From the NCBI GenBank assembly GCA_019633425.1, contig WSUB01000010.1:124001-188000 (forward strand): a stretch of 64,000 nt of DNA, read 5' to 3'. Below the pieces are notes generated by a model. The model saw only the letters and a program-made list of their open reading frames with translations, did no database searches and was not told the DNA's origin. Position 1 is the stretch's first letter; each line of letters begins with the position of its first letter. A program made the position numbers and the translations under genes. Source of the DNA: Tulasnella sp. 424. Lineage: Eukaryota; Basidiomycota; Agaricomycetes; Cantharellales; Tulasnellaceae. Shown one piece after another: positions 44,647-55,706 of the stretch.

Positions 44647-47066
44647 CTAGTACGCCTTGAGGATGTCCAAAAGAGCATGACCTTCGGCAGCGTAGTCAAG
44701 CGGCCATACCCGGTTGATACCATAGCGAATCCGAGTTTGATCCTAAACGTCAGAAGTGATGTAAGTTGAAGGGGGGTGTAAACGCAATTTGCGTCGAACA
44801 ACTCACGTTCCAGGTATCCGACTTGGCACGACAAGAAAAGTTGAACACCTTGGAATGCGCCCGCTCGATGATCCCTTGCGCAGCTGTGTGATCATCTTGC
44901 TGTAATCAAAAGCGTTAGTCATGACACTGATGAATGCAGTGCTGATGTCTCACTTCGATGTCATACAATTGCTTCGCAGTCATGCCGATAATAGCCTGGC
45001 CCACGTCATTGAAAGCTTGAAGCCATAACTGGTTGGTATGGTCCGCGACGTGGATTGTCATCAGGTACCTATGGCAGTGATCCGAAATCAAAACGCCGGC
45101 TATGAGCAGAAGGAGGCCGGCGGGATTCTCGAAGCAACGAACCTGACGTCCGGTTCAGGATAGTTTCGGTCGCACTTCTCGCACCGCCAATCACCATTCG
45201 GCTCCTGTGTAACCTTTTTGTTACACTTATCCGCCGGACAAGCAGTGTACATGACCGTATCGGGTTTCACGAACATGATGGTTGCACGGCAAGAAAAGAA
45301 ATCTGCGTTGTCACCTTGGCCGATGGTGGAGTCCTTGACGGTACTCAGGGTCATGAGCTCGTTTCGTCGGAACTGCGCACCACCAGCACCTCCGCCGGCA
45401 CCTGACTGTGAATTGAAGCTCGCGCCCTGGCCCTCGCCATCATACCTGGGAATGAAAGAACCATCAGGAAACCCTGAATCCGATATGTCATTCAATACAC
45501 TTGCCATCCCCGCAACAAGTGCGCAACATCGATGTCGGGATTCTCCTGGTAAGTGCTAGTCCCAACCATGGATAACGTCCGACCTTTCATGGGTAGACTT
45601 GGGGCGTCAGCACTGGATAAAAGGATTATCCTTCGACAACTCACCGCCAAAGTCACCCACTTTCACAGCCTTGAATGCCATCACCGGATTGTTGGTAGCA
45701 TGGAAGGACTCTGCTTGTTTACCCCAAAGAGTCATTCTAACGCTGTATTTAGAACGATCTACTAGCGTGATATCTCGCTTTGTGAGCTGGATGCCGAACG
45801 GAGAATCAGTTAAGCGCTGCAACCAAGCGACTGGGGCTCCCACCGTTTTCCCCGCCTTTGACGTTAATTCTGTCAGGTCTCCAACTTGACTAACAACTCC
45901 AAGAACATCTATAGAAAGAGAGTATTGAGTTCGGTCCCGTCGGCGACTAAAGGACCTAGCTACCAATAATAGCATCCTTCTCAGTCTGGTCCAATTTGCC
46001 AAGATCGACAAAATTGTATCGAACTTCGGGTACGTTTGAAGCATCCGCACACTAAGAAGTAACGGTGATCATGAGCTCCGACTTCGTGAAGGGGATAGGA
46101 CGGATGGAAGCCTCACCTCTTCCACTTCGGTATGACGCTCTAGACCAAGCTCGAAGTCGCTCGTCGATCCCCCAAACTTTTTCTTAGCGATGTTTACCCT
46201 TGCCTTGGAGACGAAATACACCTTCCCTTCCTGGAATTTGTCGAATAACTCATCAACCGCAGCGTTGAAAGCGGTTCCACGTATCTCTCCCGTTTCGTCG
46301 GTCAGAGTGACGTTAAACAGCTTCCCCTCCCCACGCGCAGTCGAGAAGTTCCGAATATCCGATTTCTGGGTTACTCGAGCTTTGATGGTCCACTTGTTCT
46401 GGTACGGACTCAATTGCTCGATGGGATAGATCGGGAAACTGTTGGATGGCTTGCTAATAGCTGACCCACCCGGTCGTTTATTGACAAGCGTGGGCGCAGG
46501 GGCCGTAGAAGAAGAAGAAGCGCCAACCGGAGGCGTCGGTTTCAAAGTGGGTTCAGGGGGAGGGACGACACCAGCGCTCTCGATGTTCTTAGGTTCGCCA
46601 ATTTTCTCCGCCTCCCTCGCCAAAATCTCCAAGTCGATCAAGATAATAAGCCTATATGCATCGAACTTGAGCAAAGAGTAAGATCGTCAAGGCTATACCA
46701 TGTTGCTCACCGTTTCCCGGCTAGCATGCTGGCATGGAACTTTGTCAGCTTGATGATTGAGAATTTCACTATCTCCTCGTTGTCGACCAAATCGTTGCGT
46801 TGGGTGGCCAGCATGGCTTGGACAAAGTGATTTCCGTCGGAAAGGATTAATCTATAGGGAAGTACTGTCTTAGCCGCCGTGTTAAACGCGTCTACGACGC
46901 GTCTGTAGCACCTCTTTCGTGGCGGATCCCCTGGCTTATTGCCTGCTATCTCCTTGATGATCAGGATTTGAAGTGTGGGCTCCCAACCCAAGAGATCCTC
47001 CTCTGATTGGGTCTCGACTGCATAGAGAAAACGGTTGATTGCACCTTCTGTGAGTGATTGAGCCAT
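44647..47066 (-). CDS. RFA1: Replication protein A large subunit (RPA1/RFA1)
   Basis: Main single-stranded-DNA-binding subunit, needed in replication, repair and telomere maintenance. The N-terminal OB fold begins MAQSLTEGAINRFLYAVETQ and includes PTLQILIIKEI and RYRLILSDGNHFVQAML-like sequence (YRLILSDGNHFVQAML in this copy). A Pro/Ser linker follows. DBD-A starts with YPIEQLSPYQNKWTIKARVT and has GEIRGTAFNAAVDELFDKF. DBD-B contains DVLGVVSQVGDLTELTSKAG and MTLWGKQAESF. DBD-C carries the zinc ribbon ACPADKCNKKV with WRCEKC, matching human RPA1 spacing. The C-terminal helical part ends RIRYGINRVWPLDYAAEGH and TAG at 44647-44649. About ten exons. Start chosen at the conserved MAQSLTEG. Confidence 0.93.
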
Positions 47067-47387
47067 CGTGATGGGAGGGACGTAAACGAGGTGTGGTTTG
47101 GGATTGGGCCGACGCGCTCTGTTTGTTATTCTCACGGTCCAGTTTGTCAGCCATACCAATTACTTCAGTCGACCTTTAAGGTCTTAGGGGTTCGAGGTAC
47201 AAGATATTGACCTGGACAAGCTATCATTGACGATAGAACGTAATTTCAAGTAGATGCGTGATCATTCTAAACGATAACTATGGACTCGGCGGTTTGTTAC
47301 TTGCACCCAATGTTCAAAAGACGCTTTCCAGCTGAGCTGCGCCAGCGACAGCGTCGTCAAACCTGGCTAGAGATGAAGGCGCTTGCG
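47067..47387. promoter_or_regulatory. RPA1 promoter region / CSN8 3' flank
   Basis: A same-strand gap of about 320 bp. A 47-codon plus-strand frame from about 47280 overlaps the CSN8 end antisense and is probably chance. No TATA box was noted. Confidence 0.35.
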
Positions 47388-48353
47388 CTATACGGTGATC
47401 GCGTTAGAAGGTGGATAAAGTGAGCGTCTTAAAACGACCTCACTAGAAGAGGTAGCCGTATCCCCGACTGGAGTAAACGTCCCATTGGCAGCATCATACT
47501 TCCACGAAGAAGCTTCTAAGATACAAACGTTAGCATAGATATTGGAAGGGTCAATAAACATTATTCGTACCGGAAGCAATCTTGTCTGGTGGGAGGCCAA
47601 GGAGGGCGCTAGCTTGAGCCACAGGAATACTCGCGTACGCTCGGGACAGAAGGGCCACAATGCGCTTTTTCCATGCAGCTGGATGTTGGGCAGTCACCAT
47701 TCCTTTAGCGCTCCGACCGCTCGGGGATCTGCTAGAACACATACTTTGCAACGCGACGGCCATGGATTCAATCAAAAGCCCGAGCTCTGGTTCGAGCGCC
47801 TGAGGGTTCTGGGCAAGGGAAATCAATGCAGATATGCGTGGTTGGATATTTTGGTACTTTCTATCCGCGATTGATGCAGTCAAAGGAAGGAGGACTTGCG
47901 GTAAAGGGCTGGCCGCTAGTTGATTAGGGAGTCGCCTCAAAGCAAAGTAGGCCGAGGCGCTAGAATAGCGTTAGTCCAAATGGAGTTACTTAGGCAAACT
48001 TTGGACGGTACGGAGCACAACGTACGCATCATCATTGATGAGATGAGTTAACACGAGGGGACCAGTCAGGAGCAAATGGCAAGCATCAGGGTCATCTGGG
48101 ATCTGATGGCACCATAATCACCATCATTAGCCAAGCCTAGAATAGAGCTAAGGGTTGTCTGAGCACTTACTGCTGCTTCTAGATTCTCGCAGGCTTGGGC
48201 TAGTTCGCTATAGCGCCCGGCTTGGGCAAGCTTGGCAAGGTCGGGAAAGGTAATTCGGATTTGATGCCTGTACGTCGGCTCTGACGTTGCCAAGGTTGGC
48301 TGGATAGGAACCGGGGCTTCGACTCCAGGATTTGGCGTTGGAGGCTGCTGCAT
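47388..48353 (-). CDS. COP9 signalosome subunit 8-like PCI protein
   Basis: Probable CSN8, the small PCI-domain subunit of the complex that removes NEDD8 from cullins. The start gives a Pro-rich head (MQQPPTPNPGVEAPVPIQP), then DLAKLAQAGRYSELAQACEN and LEAADPDACHLLLTGPLVLT with HLINDDA. Further on come YFALRRLPNQLAASPLPQVL and IADRKYQNIQPRISALISLA, and the PCI winged-helix part LLSRAYASIPVAQASALLG. The C-terminal exon carries YDAANGTFTPVGD and ends NAITV. Spacing matches the CSN8/PSMD8/EIF3K family (shared PCI domain); the short size favours CSN8. About six exons. It shares a 281-bp divergent promoter with the UBLCP1 gene. Confidence 0.8.
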
Positions 48354-48633
48354 TATTGTGGTTGGCGATCGTCGTAATTGAGACCAAAGACGGCAACTGA
48401 GACAAACAGATCAACCACGCGTACGGCTCGCCACCACCGTCGACTCAAAGCACCCCAAAGCCCAAGAAAGAATTCATCCAGAGCGATATAATTCAACTAT
48501 ATTCGGAACCTCCATTATTGAATTTAAGTCGGTCCAGAACGTCTAAGCTCACGCATTGCAAACACTGTCTATTCAACGCAGCACGTTGCAGAGGCGTTGC
48601 AACCTGCCATTTTCGACCTTTTGCAACTAGACC
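48354..48633. promoter_or_regulatory. Divergent promoter between CSN8 and UBLCP1
   Basis: About 280 bp between two outward-facing start codons. It must contain both promoters; no clear TATA box was found. Confidence 0.45.
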
Positions 48634-50280
48634 ATGGACGGCGCCCAAGCCTCAATGCAAATCAACGCTCTAGACATCGGTGGAGGAGCCACCTTAGCAA
48701 CCAAAAGTGCAGCCGAGGTGTCAGAAAACTGGGTTCACTTGAAATTCACGCATGCGGGGCAAGAGTACTCTGTGGAGTTGGCAGATTCGGATAGGTATGC
48801 ATCGAGAAACGGATGTTTATTTGGAACTACAGCTTATTCTTGGGTCACTCAGGGTATTTGATTTGAAGGAGAAGTTATACACGTTGACTTCGGTCCCGTT
48901 CGAGCGGCAGAAAATTCTGGGCCTTGTCAAAGGCAAGCTTCCAGCCGATGAAGCCACTATGTACGGATGGGAGCAATTGCAATTGAAGCCAAGCTACTGA
49001 CACGATGCGTTGGTGATGGCAGCGCCAGCCTCAAGTTACCCGAGGGGAAGAAGTTCCAGCTCATTGGGACGCCCATCGGTCAAGAGTTCAAGGAACTGTC
49101 GGGTACGCCACTTTGGTCCTAGGGTCCAATTTGCCCCGTGTAACTTACAATGACATTGATGGTAGCTCTTGAACAACCCGATATAATTAACGACCTTGAT
49201 GTCGACTTTTCCGATCCCGTGGCTCAGGCAGCCTTCATTAACGATGTACGGAACATACGAAAGATTCGGGAGGTGGCTAGTAAGCTTAATGTCAGTGTGC
49301 TGCTTTCTGGACGTCGGCACGATGCTGATCAGATCGCACTAGGTCAACGTCATGAATCCTTTGCGCCCAGGGAAGAAACTGTTGGTGTTGGATATTGACT
49401 ATAGTGAGTTTAGACCCGAAACAGGCACAGCCACCTTTACCGCCTTCCGGTTTGTTTGAAATAGCCATCCTGGACACGAAGCCGCTGACATCGGGTGCGC
49501 TTCCGCCCGCGGAGTGTGCTCGGCCGGGTCTGCACGAGTTCCTGGAATCAGTTTACCCGTTGTACGATATTGTGATTTGGTCTCAAACGGTCGGGCACCG
49601 AATGGCAGATAAATTCGCAACTTCTGACGGTTGCCGTAAAACAGAGTTGGGTATGGCTGGAAACTAAGCTCGTCGAGCTGGAGATGGTGGGGTCGGATAA
49701 GAACTACAAGGTAAAATCACTCCTGGCAACGCCACTGAAAAACACATGTATCGTCGCCACTAATCATGGGTGACGCATAGATCGCATTCGTTCTCGATAA
49801 GACGTCCATGTTCACGGTGTTTTCGATCCGAGAAGGGAAGAAGTTTCAGCACCACGTGAAGCCTTTGAAGGTCATCTGGGCGCATTTTCCCCAGTGCGGC
49901 CCGGAAAATACAATTCATATCGATGACCTTGTAGGTCGTCGCGCCGCCAACATGTCAAAACTTGCTCGACTAATCGTCCGTTATCCCTTAACCCAAGGGC
50001 CGTAACTTTGCCCTGAATCCTGGGGAGGGCCTAAAGATCTCCGCTTTCAAGAACTGTCATACTACTGAAGCTATGCAGGACCGTGAACTGGTCAAGCTTG
50101 GCAAATACTTGGTTTGGCTGGGGAAGAACGTGCCCGATTTCCGTAACACAGACCACAAGGTCAGCCCACGACGACGAGGGTTTAGGGCTCGTATGTCTGG
50201 CTGACGACCAATCTCAATTCCAGAATTGGAAGAAAATTGCAGACCTTGTGCCCGACGGTGCACCTTCGGGTTCAGCATAA
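48634..50280 (+). CDS. Ubiquitin-like-domain CTD phosphatase (UBLCP1)
   Basis: Nuclear phosphatase that in animals dephosphorylates the 26S proteasome and can act on the RNA polymerase II tail. An N-terminal ubiquitin-like domain reads VHLKFTHAGQEYSVELADSD, with KEKLYTLTSVPFERQKILGL, VKGKLPADEAT and KLPEGKKFQLIGTPIGQEF. Next is DLDVDFSDPVAQAAFINDV. The FCP/HAD-type catalytic motif DIDYT is assembled across an intron in KKLLVLDIDYTILDTKPL. It continues with VYPLYDIVIWSQT, the strand AFVLDKTSMFTVF, and the late HAD acidic motif HIDDL followed by NFALNPGEGLKISAFKN. C-terminus: DRELVKLGKYLVWLGKNVPD. About nine exons; stop at 50278-50280. Domain order is diagnostic. Confidence 0.92.
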
Positions 50281-51003
50281 AACCTCCCGATTATGCCCCA
50301 GAAATAATTTCCCCATTGTCACGCATTCCATTATACCTTTGCGATAATTGAACACGGGTCGTGCTCCCTCGTGCCGCGCAAACAGCGCGAGATCAAGGGA
50401 TGATCCTTTAGAGAAGTGACAATGACGTGCATCGACTTGTTCCCGGAAGTTGGATCCGCTTATGGGACTCGGCAAAATTCTCGGCGGGGCTCAAAACAGA
50501 CAGTGGAAAAAGATGGCGGAAGCAAAAGAATAATTAAGCTAGTGATCTCACGTGTTCAGCTTTAAATGCTTGTTTCATGCCAATCGGGATCGGATTGGGT
50601 AAACGGGGGGTACATGTGGCCAACTGTGCCTGTTCCGCTCAGTAGACGACGTCAAAGAAGCTTCTAACCCCGGGACACGATCGCAGTCTACCCAGGCCAA
50701 GAGTACAGCACTCTATCACAATCGACGTCAATTATCTATACAATCACGCCCATTGTCCATCGAATCCCACGAAACCAGTGAGCAGGAACACTGGGAAGAA
50801 ACGTTTCTTCTCCAGAAGGCTGCACCAATTCCATGCCGAGGTCAGGCGACCGTCGATGCACGAACCAGCATCGTAAAAGTTGTCACTGGAAGCGTAATGT
50901 GTACGTCAGTACAGATAACACTCCTTCCCAGATGATACCGCGCCGTCAAGTCGCCGTGCGGCAGTGCGACCGCCGGACAGGATCGCCTGGGGCCAGCAAA
51001 CAC
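50281..51003. other. Convergent intergenic region, nothing seen
   Basis: About 720 bp between the stop codons of the UBLCP1 and DUF2009 genes. It holds only 3' flanks and no supported frame. Confidence 0.4.
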
Positions 51004-53539
51004 TCACGCGCCGGAGCCGTCAAAGGCATGCCTGAAGAAATCGGTTAGGACTTCAATGATAAGGGCTTCCGTTCCTCCAAACTCTTGATCTATGTACGAG
51101 CGAATAGCAGACTTAGGGTTGGCGGAAAGCTCGGGAATTTGACGGAGCACGTTGGTTATTGGAAGAAGGATTCGATAAATTTGGGAGTACTTGTCTAAAA
51201 AGAAAAAAAGAAACTGAGATCTATTTGTAAGGCAGCGCCGGCGTAAACATTACCAATGAACATGAGAGCGTTTGGCACGGCCGTGTCGCCCAAGTGAATG
51301 ACAGAACTTCCAACCCAGCTACCAATATTTTGCTGTGCCTTGTTCAAAATAGAATGCATGATTCGGGACGTGCGAGGACATGGCTGAACTCTTTGCAGTC
51401 CCTGGCCGGTATCCCTGAGACGATAAGTGGTCGTCGGAGATAGCAGATCTTGTTCAGCCAAACCCCAAAGCTTGAACATGTCTAAAATGGGTAGTTCCAC
51501 CACAATTATCAGAAATTTAGGAACACCGAAGTGATGGAACAATCGTAATATGGCAACTCACCGTGTAAAATTTCCCTCCACAGGGTCAAGCTCTGAAGGA
51601 CATAGGCGTACTGCTTCTCGTGACCATGCGACAACCTCGCACCCTCCTTCCCGCTTCGAATAGCAAGTGAAGGTTTCGGTTCGGTGGGATGGAAGTACTT
51701 CTTAAGGTACTCTATCATCTTGTCACACGGGTCGCGATTGACGCGGAGGAAAGCGTGATTGTCGCCAATGCTATACAGGCACTGAAAGGGTAGGATCAAC
51801 GTTAAAGTGAGGGTGCCCCGGTTGGTAGCCGTAAACACCCACCTGTCTGATGAGCTCCGGCTTATTTGAACGTTCACCTCTTGTGCTTCGACCGCCGTAC
51901 TTGCTCGCCAAAGTCTCGACCGCTCTTTCCTTCATCTTGATTTCCTTTTGCACCTGCCTCCTCTCTTTACCCTCAGCGACAATCTCCATAGTCGCCGCTG
52001 AGATGAGATCATCCTTCAACACGTCCAAGCACTCCAGCTCTTCCAAGACATGGTATACCGTTCGAACGGTCGGCGATTCAGGGTCGATGAGACTGAATCC
52101 AAGCATATCTTGTACTTCGGGAGTTTGTGCATCCATCAGCTGGAACAGAAGATACGTCAACCAGTGACCATATTGGGCAGCGAAGGACCGAGCTTCGTAC
52201 CAGGTAGATAAGCTTGCCGTAGCTGTCACGCATCCGGTCAGGGTTTTGAATCTTATGCCTCCGCCCAATTTCAAATATCTGGGGGAAGGGGGGGGGGGTT
52301 AACATAAGCCTTCAGAGTTCAGCTTCCGGAATCGAACATAATACGAACTTCTTGATAGAAGGTGGCGTTGGCTTCAAAGTTCCTCTCTGAGAAAAGCTGT
52401 TGTCCAAGAGTGTAGTCGGCTAAATCGGGAATTGGAATTAGCCACGCCAAAGCCTGCCAGCTTCGATCAAGATCAAAAACGAACCTGCGAGGAGTAAACC
52501 GGAAATGATCGAGCATAACTCGCGAATCTGCGCGACCACGCGCCGCGGCTTGGATGAGGAAAACGAAATAATGTCGATCTGGGAAGGGGTCGCGCACATT
52601 CATTCATCCATTGAAATGACACCAAATATAAAGCTCACCTTATTGGTATACTCTGAGACCGTCAAAGCCCCTTCAAGCAACCTCAAATACTTTCGCTCCT
52701 CTGGGGTGAGACGCATCGGGATGTATTTTGCTCGCTCAAAGAACCAATCTCCGACTGAGGAGCCCAGCGCTGGCTGGTAGGCGCTAGGCAACGCCGCCGG
52801 AGGAGCCGGAGTAGTAGCACCCGATCGAGGTGCAGAGTCCGGACCAAGGTCCAGAAACTCGTCCTGTTGAATCGAGTATTTGATATAAAGTCGACGCGAG
52901 AAGAAGAAACTCCAAAATCTTACTTCGACAGCTTTAGAACGATCCGCAACTACGTGATGGCCATTTATAGTAGTCAGGGGCTGTTTCGAACGTGCCGTAG
53001 TCCTTAGTTTCGCGGACAACGGCTTGGTTTTATGGGACCTCCGATTTCCTTTTCGGTGCTGGGCTTGAAAGCAGACTTGACAGTACACGTCGGAACATGC
53101 CTCGCATGTCACCTCGGCGGGTTGGTCTTCATAGATTTACAAAATCAATGGTCAGCAGGAGATGGGGAGTAGCGCAGAAAAGCCGGATGATGGACAGACC
53201 TTCACATTCGACACAGAATCCCTCCTTCGCCTCCGTTTCTGGCTCGTCCTCGTCCATCTCTTCTCCAAGACCGCTATCTTCTCCGAGTTGTGCATCGTTG
53301 ACGTTTCCACTTAATATGTCCGCCAACGAGTGCGTCTTTGCCTCTTGGGTTTGTGGCGCGGTGGGCACTTGTGTTGATTCAGCCTCAGAGACAGCTGGCT
53401 TTTCTTCCGAGGCCATTTCAACTTCAACGGTAGTGCTCTCTGATTGGGTCTGAGTAGGTGATGGTACTTCTGTAGCTTTGCGGAGGCTGATGATGGAGAG
53501 AAGACGCTTGAGTTTGTATGGGTGGTAGGGGTGGCTCAT
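51004..53539 (-). CDS. B-box zinc finger protein with DUF2009 (UPF0652 family)
   Basis: Family member of unknown function found in fungi, plants and protists. The start at 53539 gives MSHPYHPYKLKRLLSIISLR, then an acidic low-complexity part (GEEMDEDEPETEAKE). A B-box-like zinc finger follows (CVECEG across an exon junction to VTCEACSDVYCQVCFQAQHR). The DUF2009 core begins SVGDWFFERAKYIPMRLTPE and includes RKYLRLLEGALTVSEYTNK, DYTLGQQLFSERNFEANATF, RMRDSYGKLIYLVQD, TVRTVYHVLEELECLDVL, KSLAIRSGKEGARLSHGH-like sequence and SSVIHLGDTAVPNALMFIDK. It ends HAFDGSGA. About ten introns; one has a near-pure C tract before its acceptor (52281-52298). The stop is at 51004-51006. An upstream in-frame ATG at 53632 is possible. 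Partner and activity are unknown; the B-box suggests protein interaction. Confidence 0.8.
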
Positions 53540-53737
53540 GAGACGAAGGCGGGAGGTTACATCGTGCACCACGACCGGCCGGGCGCCAGGAAAAAAATAA
53601 TTTACAAACGCGGAAAGGGCGTGGAGCGTCACTCATTACGAGCAGTTTTTTTAATGCCGTTTTATCAACTGATTATACACTACGATACATAAGCAAGGCT
53701 ATACGATAATGGTCCATTCGCTATGCATACGGATGAC

Positions 53738-53998
53738 CTAGGTGGCAAGATGCGTCATAAGCAAGATGTCCCAGCTAAACGAATCTCTCTTGCGCCAGTC
53801 GTTGAGCCTCAGCCTCGCCTTAATCGCCTCATCCGCACCCATGCATGCCCAAGGGCGTGCCAAGGCAACATGCTCTTCCTTCAGAAGACGTGCGTATTAA
53901 CGCCGAGGGTGCGTCTTGTTACCAGATTTTTCGTCATCGGCCACGAATAGGTAAGAAACAGAGAAACAGCAAGTACTCACAGTAGAAGAGTGCTTCAT
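53738..53998 (-). CDS. Possible small spliced gene (about 56 aa), unknown
   Basis: A short exon MKHSST at 53998, a GTGAGT donor, a plausible branch region (GTTAATAC) and an acceptor CTTCTGAAG lead to an open stretch with EEHVALARPWACMGADEAIK, then ARLRLNDWRKRDSFSWDILL and MTHLAT, then TAG at 53738-53740. The composition is protein-like and the splice signals reasonable, but I recognise no family and the model is short. It could also be the last exon of a longer gene, or chance. Low confidence. Confidence 0.25.
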
Positions 53999-54311
53999 AT
54001 TCAAATGAAAGCTGGGAATATGGAAACTGCCAGGTTATCCTGCTTCATAGCTTGCTCACCCGTAGGGAGCAAGCGGTCCGTTAGGATTGTTTTTGCGGTT
54101 CCCGTCAAGTTCACTCTAACGCATTGTCTAGGACCATCCCATTGTCAGAAAGGCTGCATGAGCCCACAACGGGACGATGATTCGATGCGGGTTTGGTAGG
54201 AACCTCAGTGGTCCGGACTCAAATTTATCTATGTGCCCAGGGGTCTTCCCTGTCACACGGTTCAACTCGACGCGTTCCCGAATTTTGCTACCCAAATCCC
54301 GCTTCGACATC
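53999..54311. promoter_or_regulatory. Promoter region of the Mrp51 gene
   Basis: Upstream flank of the Mrp51 start at 54312. An in-frame ATG exists at 54234 but would lengthen the conserved N-terminus with unrelated sequence. No clear core-promoter element was identified. Confidence 0.35.
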
Positions 54312-55655
54312 ATGGCCGGTGCAACAGCGGGCCCCTCACAGTTCGCTCAGCTACTCAAAAGGTCCAAATTCGCTTCATTCGATCCCGCTATCTCTCAAAT
54401 CTATACTACTTACGGAGGATACGCGCATCGTGGCGATTTTGGTTTAAAACGTCCCTTCCCGCCTTCGGCTCGCAACAAAAATCCCTATGTAGTGGTCAAG
54501 GCAGTCGACGACTCGCTTGGTCAGACCTTATGGTCAACTGCTCAAAATCAAGGGCGCTGGATCAAGCGATTCGACGAGAGTGGTGCGGGTGCCGAACCAG
54601 CATACAAGTCTGCTTGGGGGGGCCGCGGTCGGGTCATGGACGAGTGGCACTTGGACTCTTCCTTCGACCAACATTGGAGTCCGAAGAAGTTGAAGGAGGA
54701 GACACCGGCGATGATGCCAAATTTCAAGAGGATGAGCCGCCCCGAGTTTGACAAGTACCTCACCCAGTTACGCCGTAGGCGTGGCGCATTCAGGCAATTC
54801 CTCCAAAATCAACGGCAAGCTGCCTACAACGAGGAAATAGAGGCAGCTTGGGACTATTACGAACAACAGTCGCCCGACATCAAACCTCCTTCGCCGCCCG
54901 AGCCTGTCAACCTGCTCAAGGAGTCGCGTCCGGTCAACATCGAAGATTACCGTGTTTTCCTCCAACACGATGCTAATAAGAAAGTATATTCAGGCAAAGC
55001 CGGCAAACCTTCTACCGCTATTGTACCTTCACCTCACTCCAACGCCGGTCTCTCGTACACGCACGAGAACAAGCTGCAGCGAGCGTTCCTCCATCCTACC
55101 CTCCCAGCTCGAGTTGTCCAGGTTCGCAACGCAACCGAGCCTCGCAAGATATTTGCCGCAGCACCACAAAGTCCCGTGTCGATTGCGGTCGCTGGGACGC
55201 TGGCCGAGGCGAAGGCAATTGACGTGTCGAAGGAGAGTCTCCGACTGGACGCTGTTTCTCGAGGCCAGCAAGACGTCACGGCGGGCGAGATTCAAGCCAG
55301 GATCGAGAGCGTCGCTCTCTCCACTGCCCCTCATGTCGTTGGGAAGCATAGTGGTTTGGGCGGAGGAAGGGTCTTGGTCAAGGCGAGCGAGTTCCATTTC
55401 CCCCCTTCGGTCGTTCATAGCCGGACTTTCAACCCGCATACTCCTGGTACAATGGAGTACGTCGCCTGGACGCCAAAGTCCGTCTTCACCTCAGCATCTG
55501 CACTCACCCCAACGACCTTTGGAAAACCCGGAGCGAAGCTTAGACCGGCCGCGGTTAGAGAAACGAGCGCACAGCTCAGGGAGCTGGCCAAGATTATGCG
55601 AGGAGAGACGAAGCCGGAGAACGCGGAGGGGGTGTCCAAAGAGAATGATGCATAG
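54312..55655 (+). CDS. Mitochondrial small-ribosomal-subunit protein Mrp51 (bS1m-like)
   Basis: Fungal mitoribosome small-subunit protein thought to help recruit mitochondrial mRNAs. The intronless frame of about 447 residues starts MAGATAGPSQFAQLLKRSKF, followed by ASFDPAISQIYTTYGGYAHR and GDFGLKRPFPPSARNKNPYV, the hallmark Mrp51 N-terminus. The middle is basic and helical (PEFDKYLTQLRRRRGAFRQF). The C-terminal third includes HLDSSFDQHW-type and FNPHTPGTMEYVAWTPKSV blocks. The N-terminus fits a short presequence. The gene nearly abuts the convergent forkhead gene (51 bp between stops). The family call rests mainly on the N-terminal block. Confidence 0.85.
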   Translation: MAGATAGPSQFAQLLKRSKFASFDPAISQIYTTYGGYAHRGDFGLKRPFPPSARNKNPYVVVKAVDDSLGQTLWSTAQNQGRWIKRFDESGAGAEPAYKSAWGGRGRVMDEWHLDSSFDQHWSPKKLKEETPAMMPNFKRMSRPEFDKYLTQLRRRRGAFRQFLQNQRQAAYNEEIEAAWDYYEQQSPDIKPPSPPEPVNLLKESRPVNIEDYRVFLQHDANKKVYSGKAGKPSTAIVPSPHSNAGLSYTHENKLQRAFLHPTLPARVVQVRNATEPRKIFAAAPQSPVSIAVAGTLAEAKAIDVSKESLRLDAVSRGQQDVTAGEIQARIESVALSTAPHVVGKHSGLGGGRVLVKASEFHFPPSVVHSRTFNPHTPGTMEYVAWTPKSVFTSASALTPTTFGKPGAKLRPAAVRETSAQLRELAKIMRGETKPENAEGVSKENDA

Positions 55656-55706
55656 TACAGGGTAACCTACAGTAGCACAATTTCGTTTACGCTCTGGTAT
55701 TCTACA

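Noticed and set aside
47280..47423. 47-codon basic ORF on the plus strand (MDSAVCYLHPMFKRRF...)
   Set aside because: It overlaps the CSN8 3' end in antisense, has no family resemblance and no visible promoter.
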